The notes beneath the pieces were generated by a model, which did no database searches, was not told the DNA's origin, and saw only the letters and a list, made by a program, of their open reading frames with translations. Of a stretch of DNA of 64,000 nucleotides, positions 58,265 through 64,000 are shown in pieces (the stretch's first letter is position 1; every line of letters begins with the position of its first letter). The DNA lies in contig JAMYGW020000001.1 of NCBI GenBank assembly GCA_025617375.2, positions 3,348,001 through 3,412,000 on the forward strand, in the 5' to 3' direction. A program made the position numbers and the translations under genes. Origin of the DNA: Acarospora socialis. Its lineage: Eukaryota > Ascomycota > Lecanoromycetes > Acarosporales > Acarosporaceae.

Positions 58265-60994
58265 TTACCCATCATTGGGCCTGATTCCCACGTTTTCTAG
58301 AACTTCCGTGCCAGCAACGCTTGTAGGCAACTCCGCATCCACAGTTTGTGGCTCATCAAACACTTGTCCAGTGATATTTGAAGCTTCGGCAACACTTTCC
58401 GTATGCATATCTCCTGGACTACTGTCGGCATGAGACGATGCGTTTACTGCGACATCATGCATGGATGTGTATCGGGTCAGATACCGCTTGATAATCTCCT
58501 CATCCGCTTCTTTCGTGGACTGATTGGTGGCCTCGTTCTTGTCAGTATTCTTTCGTAATACAACCTTATTGCTTTTCTCCAAAGCCAAGGTGGCAGACTC
58601 GTGCTCGTCATCTGATGTAGACGGGGAGTCAGATCTAGCATCAATGGTTGCTGAAGCCCTGCTCCTTCCCGGCCTCCCCGGCCTCCCCGGCCTCTGTATG
58701 TCAGGATCTATCATGATCTGAGGTGCCAGCTTTGTATTCCGGAGCGGTAATTGACCGTCTCTATCGCCATACTTAACCAGCGTTTTATTGCCTGATGATC
58801 TTTCCCAGGTTCCAGTACGCTCAGTATGGTTCGCTGATGAACTAGTAGAACTAGACCATCCTGCCGCGGACGCTGATCTATAAGACCTTCGCCGTCTGTG
58901 GCTGGGAGGTCCTGACTCGCGTTTGTCTGTTGCAAAAGATACGCGTGATCTAGATTCATCAAGACCAGTGTTGTAAGAGCGCGGTACAGGGCGAGGAGCG
59001 TAATTCGACAACGACGGCTCAGTAGGACCCCGTGGACGGGTTGAGTCGATGATAACTGAGGGACCAAGTGATTGATAGGAGGACTGTTGTCTGGTTGGAA
59101 TCATTGAGTCATGATACAAAGATTCAAAACCAGAACTGCCTGGTGGTCTCCGTGGCGGAATCAAGACGGTTCTCCTCGGTGAAAGAGGCGGTCGTGCTGA
59201 AGACGGACGTAGTGGCGGCGCCGGCGGGTCAAGTTTGTGTGTTCTCAACGATCGGGATCTTCCTGCACTTAGGGAGCCACTTGGGGGAAGATGGTCAGGT
59301 CTCCTTGTTCTAGACGACATGTTTGAATCGTCGAAATCACTAACAATATCCGCATAATCCATACGGAATCTTCCCAGCACAACCAGAACACAAACGCCTT
59401 TCTGGTGGCGCCTAAGCGATTTTTCATACCAAGTTTTATTGACGGCTTTCAAAGACAAAAGAAACCATGCATGGCATGTCTCATATACGTTCTTTGCCTC
59501 GATGAGCTTGTTAACTTGGTCCTTGTAGTCAGGATGCAAGAATGAGAAGCGCTTCAACAATGACTTGCTGGGGCATATTTTTTCAGTTGCATGCTTCTCT
59601 AACCAACTTCCAGGTAGTGGCACGCGTGCGTCTCGTCTAGGGTCCTCATGCAGAGCCCATGCTTCAAAGCGAGTTTCCATTTCGATTTTTGGCTCGAAAT
59701 CCCGGACCGGAGGATTATGGAATGAAGGCAAACTTGACACTGAAGATGTCTCCGGCCAGGATCTCAGATTGCCTTTTCCCAGATAAGAGAACATTCTAAA
59801 TCTCTGTAAGTCAGCTGCTAACTAGAGAGCGCGGGGTCTGCACCGCATGACACTGACCGTGAAAGTTTTGATCTAAGTTTCAAGGTAGTACGCTCTCTTA
59901 TCTTCGTGATTGAGTGGTCCTTGTTGCCATTGGATTTAAGGCTGCTTTGCTTTCTTGAACCAGTTCGCACACTCAAAGGCTCCTCAATGTCAAGATTCTC
60001 AAGAATGGATTGAATTTGATTTTTTGATACGTGTTCCTGCAAAAGGCTCTTCTTTAGACGGTCCCGGTTTTCCTCCAGCTTTCTCTGCCTTTTCTCTTCA
60101 TCCTCTGCGGTCCTGATCTTCCACTCTTCCACCGCCCGGTGCTCTATTTCTTTTACTTTTTCTTCTTCTTCTCGTGTCTTCTTCTCTTCTTCGAGTCTCA
60201 GCAATTCCGCTTGTTCACGGATCCTCTTTTCGTTCTGTTCGGCGAGTCGTCGTTCTCGGAAAGCATCGTATTCTTGGAGCAAGTCCTCCTCGTCCGACAT
60301 CGTAACTAGATTCTCTTCCAGAGAGTGGGGGAGAGGGCGTTGTTTGCTATATTCTGACTTGCGTTTCAAAGCTCGATCACGCTCAGCGGCAGCGGACTGT
60401 CTCAGTCGGTGGAAACCTGGAATTGGCTGAACGAATTTAGTTTTCAGGGCAGCGGTTGATCTTAAAATTGAGAACGAGTCCGTCATCTTAGTAGATCTTC
60501 GGCGACGTATCATATCCAGCAGAGAATACTCACGCGTTGTTCGCCATAACTGAAAGATACAACAACTGCAACTCGTTCTTCAAAGCTGCTAAGTCAGCTC
60601 TGGGCGGTGCCAGCTGAACCTTTATCCAGGGCCACTGCAAAGTAGCGAATGAGCGAATCTCGATTTCGTCCTTCTTTGCTTCTGTAGGATCGACCGTTAC
60701 GCTCGCTTTGCTGAGAACAAGTCGTATCTCCCCAAGGGCCACCTTGCACCGTTCAGCTAGCCTAATTGTACTCTTAAGACTGTTCTCGCTGAAGAACTTC
60801 GTTTGATCATTCTGCTCAATGAGGGTGCCAAGGTTTTTGAGCTGTTCTGAAGTTTCGTAAATCTCATTGGCGACAAAATTGATGCGTTTCTTGGCATCTC
60901 TCACATCACCTATAAAGCTAATCAGTGTAAACGAAAGACTGATCCCAACCTGAGCGACTGAGAGGATAGCAGTAGCCTCTCCGAGTCCGGCCAT
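58265..60994 (-). CDS. Large protein with fungal N-terminal domain and coiled coil
   Basis: I join three exons: 60994-60534, 60496-59858 and 59795-58265 (introns 37 and 62 nt), giving 876 residues with consistent phases. The first exon is a helical domain of the 'Fungal_N' type seen at the start of many ascomycete signalling-like proteins (GEATAILSVAQVGISLSFTL, EIYETSEQLKNLGTLIE). The middle is a charged coiled coil (about residues 200-290, many Glu/Arg/Lys). The last exon has a conserved-looking stretch (SLLKRFSFLHPDYKDQVNKL, QKGVCVLVVLGRFRMDYADI) and then a long Ser/Arg/Pro-rich disordered tail with a GRPGRPGRP repeat. The stop at 58265 is inside a donor-like gtaag, so a further 3' exon is possible. 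The 37-nt intron is unusually short; I chose it because it is the acceptor that keeps the frame. Function unknown. Confidence 0.65.
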
Positions 60995-61391
60995 CCCCAG
61001 AGATGTCTCGAAATTTTGTAGAGTGATACTTATGCGGACATGTTTATTATAAAGGCCAACAAGAGGAGAACGTAAGGGACACCGTCATGGCTTTATGAGC
61101 ACCGCTGTTAGGGGGGTGGGCCGTTTCAGCCGCACCGTGAGCATTCGGCAGCCTTGTACATTTTCGGCGGCGGTCTTATATGCAGCCATGGATTTGCAAG
61201 AACAACATGAGCCAATCAATTGCGCCTGTAACACCACACAAAGCAATGGAGAGCCTGCCACACAACTATTCAAACATTATCATATATATGAGTACGTGTG
61301 CTTCGTACTGGAGTGTGAAATATAATATGGGAACGGAACGCTGATGAGGTGAGGAAATCTCCTGCCGTTCGTCACGTGACCTCGTACTACC
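60995..61391. other. Intergenic region
   Basis: About 400 bases between two minus-strand genes, holding the promoter of the gene starting at 60994. Nothing specific seen. Confidence 0.35.
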
Positions 61392-62160
61392 TTATTTAGG
61401 AGCTCCCTCGACCTCTGGGGCAGCGTCCGAGCTCAAAGCCAATCCCGATTCCTTGTCACTCGTTTGAGAAGCCGAGACATACGGTCTTTGTTGAAATCCT
61501 TCCATCTCACATAGATAACGAACGGCATAATCGCCTATAATTACCTGGCTGCAGGAAGCTTCCATACTGAGAGAGGCACTGATACGATAATCTATCCGAA
61601 GTGAAGGGACGGAATGAAGAATCCTCTTCACTACTTCAGCCCCTGAGAATCAGAACATATGGTAGAAGCTTAGATCGAAACTATCTATCAGGTTTGGCCC
61701 GATTGTACACAATGTAACTCTGTTGCGTGTGACCCCGGATAAAGATCCTGCTGAGAAAGCGCCATACGCGATCCTTTCGGCCTGTAGATGCTTCTCTCAC
61801 TTGCCATTCTAATACTATCTGACATGAGGGAAGTTTCACGGCAGAGTGAGATCCCAAATGTCCTCCGGCTAGTACAGTAACTGCATCATGGGATCCCTGG
61901 GAATTCATAATCTTAGCGTACTCAGACTCTGAGATGTCTCGCAGCAAAAACATGCCCTCATACTCTGTGACGATTAAGTATGCGCGTCGTGAATCTGCCC
62001 TGTGGGTTACAGTAATCCGTAAGCTCATGTGCTCTTCACACAGATTGGAGTACGTACCAGTCAAGCTTCTTCCAATGGCGAAGGTCTTCCGACAATGCAC
62101 CGTCTCCGTAGTCCTAAGATGTAGCACTACACCATTATACCTTGATAACCTAGTTCTCAC
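61392..62160 (-). CDS. Hypothetical protein, incomplete or misspliced model
   Basis: Two minus-strand frames look like one gene. The frame 62160-61681 contains HMSLRITVTHRADSRRAYLI and SEYAKIMNSQGSHDAV, and the frame 61631-61392 contains RILHSVPSLRIDYRISASLS and GDYAVRYLCEMEGF. An intron between about 61700 and 61620 would join them; an acceptor before RILHSV (gtgaag) with a donor at gtgtac keeps phase but is weak. The first in-frame ATG is at 62028. The coding texture upstream of it (to 62160) suggests a missing 5' exon. There is a stop in frame at 62172, only a few bases from the 3' end of the neighbouring gene. I do not recognise the family. The gene may be 5'-truncated. Confidence 0.45.
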
Positions 62161-62175
62161 TCCGTAACCCTACGT

Positions 62176-63265
62176 TCACTTTCCTTTGACTCTCCGGACA
62201 ACAACTTTGTCCCCGTCCAGCTCCCACCCCACATTATTCTCTCTTTTCAGGCTATCCCAAGCCCTCTCCGCAACCCTTTCCACATAACTTTTCTCAACGG
62301 TTAGATACGTCCTGCCCAAGCACTTCAAGGCATGCACCCTCAGCGCATCCTCCGCCCACTCCATCAGGCGTTTCTGATATCCATCCACTGCCCGCCTCAT
62401 TCGCCAAAACACGCACCAGTTGTCATGCACCAGTGCCGCAACGACCATTTCTATTCTCCTATCCTTGAACCCGTACTGGTTTCGAACGGCATACGCACCG
62501 GCATAATCGCCTTGGCGGCAGGCCAAATCGAGCATGTAGTATCCGACAAACTCGCGAAGCTCAGCGGCCGGCAACGGCTGTACGATATGAATGCGGTTCA
62601 GGAGATGCAGCATTGCGGGATAATATGACTCCATGTGCTTGGTCAAGATCGCGGCACGGATGATGAAGATGTAGGCTCGCCGAGCAAAGGTATCGACTCT
62701 GCGGGAGGCGAAGATCCCTTCTCGGAGCTTTCGCGTTGCCATCATGATGATTGCAAGCTCTGCTGGTGTATCGGTGGTGGAGTCTGGTCCGCTTTCTCCG
62801 GCTTCCCTGTAGGCGACATCGTTGTTTGGTGAACTTGAGAGTGAGAGGGATGCGAAGACCTTGTCCAGCAGGTCTCCGCCGATAGAAGCGCAGAACTTCA
62901 TATACCGCTCGACGATTTTGTTGTAATAAGATTCTTGATTCTTGAAGTCAAGCAATCTATAGCATATTAGAAAGAAGAGCAAGGGTGGATACGTCGATAG
63001 AATCATGCCTGTTATCTCCCTTCGAGGGAAGACCCATAATCTCCAACGGATCTGTTGGCAATGTTTTGAGTCTACCCCATGCCGACGGCCGGCGATTAGC
63101 TTGTAGTATGCCTGCCATCTCGCCTTGCTGGTGGCCCTCTCGAAGTTGCAAGGTACTCAAGTAAGAGTAAACAATCTTATCGTTCGCACGTGGAAGTCGT
63201 CTATGCACGTCAACCCGAAACCTCGGCGGATCGTCACAAGGGATCTTAAGCGTTCGGCCAATCCC
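62176..63265 (-). CDS. Conserved fungal protein (CSN8/PSMD8/eIF3k-like), apparently frameshifted
   Basis: A first frame (63265 to about 62955) contains RRLPRANDKIVYSYLSTLQL, DPLEIMGLPSKGD and DVSTLALLSNML. A second (about 62950 to 62176) contains NQESYYNKIVERYMKF, ATRKLREGIFASRRVDTF, AAILTKHMESYYPAMLHLL, REFVGYYMLDLACRQGDYAG and, at the end, VGWELDGDKVVVRRVKGK. Together they match a widespread ascomycete family with PCI-type helical repeats. The frames meet at 62950-62960 with no room for an intron: about ten extra bases (tgct/atagat/tgct pattern) shift the frame. No ATG precedes 63208 in the first frame, and a stop lies at 63266-63268, so the 5' end is missing or in an unseen exon. The gene lies next to the second AT-rich block and may be decaying; a sequencing error is the alternative. 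Confidence 0.6.
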
Positions 63266-63268
63266 CTA

Positions 63269-64000
63269 CCCTAACGACATACAGCATCGTCCGTCCCAAC
63301 AATGCACAATATCAATGAAATTTGTCAAAGAGCCGATGACCCACAGAGTCTGTGGTGCCTAGCGGAAGTCATTGGGAGTTTCTATTCTGCATACACACTA
63401 GTATTGTATTGTAAATATTATTAAGCATTCTATATATTGTAGTGTCTTAAAATTACTAAGTCTTTTGACCTCACTGTCACCACAGCTTGATGTTGTGACA
63501 TAGCTCTCACCTCATTCTCTATTCTCATCATCATCATCATTTCTTCAAGAACTTTCAATTGATGTCATCATCATCATCAGAATCAGACTTCTTTCTTCAC
63601 TTCTTCAGTATAAACTCAAAAACACTCTCTGTTCAGAGCTGACTGTCTGTAGTTTTCACTCATGCTTGTAACATCTTCAAAATCTTGTTCAACAGTTTCT
63701 TCATCTCAGTCTTTCTTATAGACTCTATAATTCTTCTTAAGTATGTTATTCACTGCATGAATAGTATGTCTCTCTCATTTTTGATGAGCATTGTCACTGC
63801 TTTTTTGAGTTTGTAGTACTGCACAAAAAGATCATTGCAAATCTCTTTAATCCAAATAATCTGTTAGTAGTAATTCATAAAGAATTAAAACACTTATCTC
63901 AAGTCTTCATTTTGCAGAAGTCTCAATCTTCTTTAGTAACTTCTTTGTGAAGTAAGTGATCTTCATTTTTTTGTAGATTTTGAAATCAATCTTTTCAAAT
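63269..64000. other. Edge of a second AT-rich, repeat-mutated block
   Basis: From about 63400 composition shifts to the same state as the 19-46 kb block: very AT-rich, essentially no CpG and few CC/GG steps, with many CA and TG steps. It includes runs of tcatcatcatcat (63525 and 63565). The minus strand has protein-like texture near 63610-63830 but no domain I can name. The block continues past the window. Confidence 0.65.

Noticed and set aside
63525-63580. Regular tcatcat runs as a possible CRISPR-like or satellite array
   Set aside because: Simple trinucleotide runs without spacers, in a eukaryotic genome; just microsatellite sequence.

Overview
This window looks like nuclear DNA of a filamentous ascomycete (Pezizomycotina). 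The genes have short GT-AG introns (about 37-95 nt, one of about 203 nt) and many fungal-specific families. Roughly 58% of the window is ordinary genic DNA. The rest is a 27 kb AT-rich, repeat-mutated block (about 19.26-46.51 kb), plus the edge of a second block at the right end (about 63.4-64.0 kb). I cannot name the species.

Left arm (1-19.26 kb). It opens with the tail of an unidentified acidic/basic protein, then about 4 kb without a recognisable gene, then a decayed host gene (4.5-5.9 kb) that stays in one frame with four in-frame stops. Metabolic and housekeeping genes follow: a galactokinase (GAL1) with two leader introns and a 3' intron whose retention would add a long tail; acetolactate synthase (ILV2, five exons); a six-exon short-chain dehydrogenase; a truncated methyltransferase remnant; a TFIIIC subunit with WD40-like repeats (TFC6-like); and, divergent from it, a membrane RING-CH ubiquitin ligase.

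AT-rich block (19.26-46.51 kb). Long terminal inverted repeats (about 490 bp) mark both ends, and even their outermost bases match. Inside is a nest of dead LTR elements. A Ty1/copia element (20.49-34.94 kb) carries a chromodomain-type Ty3/gypsy element in its 5' LTR and a small non-autonomous LTR element in its body. To the right lie a truncated second copy of the gypsy family and a younger gypsy element of a second family inserted in it. A nearly unmutated solo LTR sits inside the right inverted repeat. Clean target duplications make the order of insertion readable. The mutation pattern is odd: CpG and CpC/GpG are almost absent, while CpA and CpT remain common.

Right arm (46.5-63.4 kb). A small secreted bulb-type lectin borders the block. 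Then come mitochondrial ribosomal protein mL40, a TRAPPC12-like TPR protein, divergent from it a DUF1749 alpha/beta hydrolase, and retromer subunit VPS35 with a 26-nt microexon. After a three-copy tandem repeat there is a secreted Ser/Thr-rich protein and an 876-residue protein with a fungal N-terminal domain and coiled coil. Two conserved fungal genes near the second AT-rich block look damaged or incomplete. The genes do not form a pathway cluster; they are a mix of core metabolism, transcription, translation and membrane trafficking around a heterochromatin-like island.
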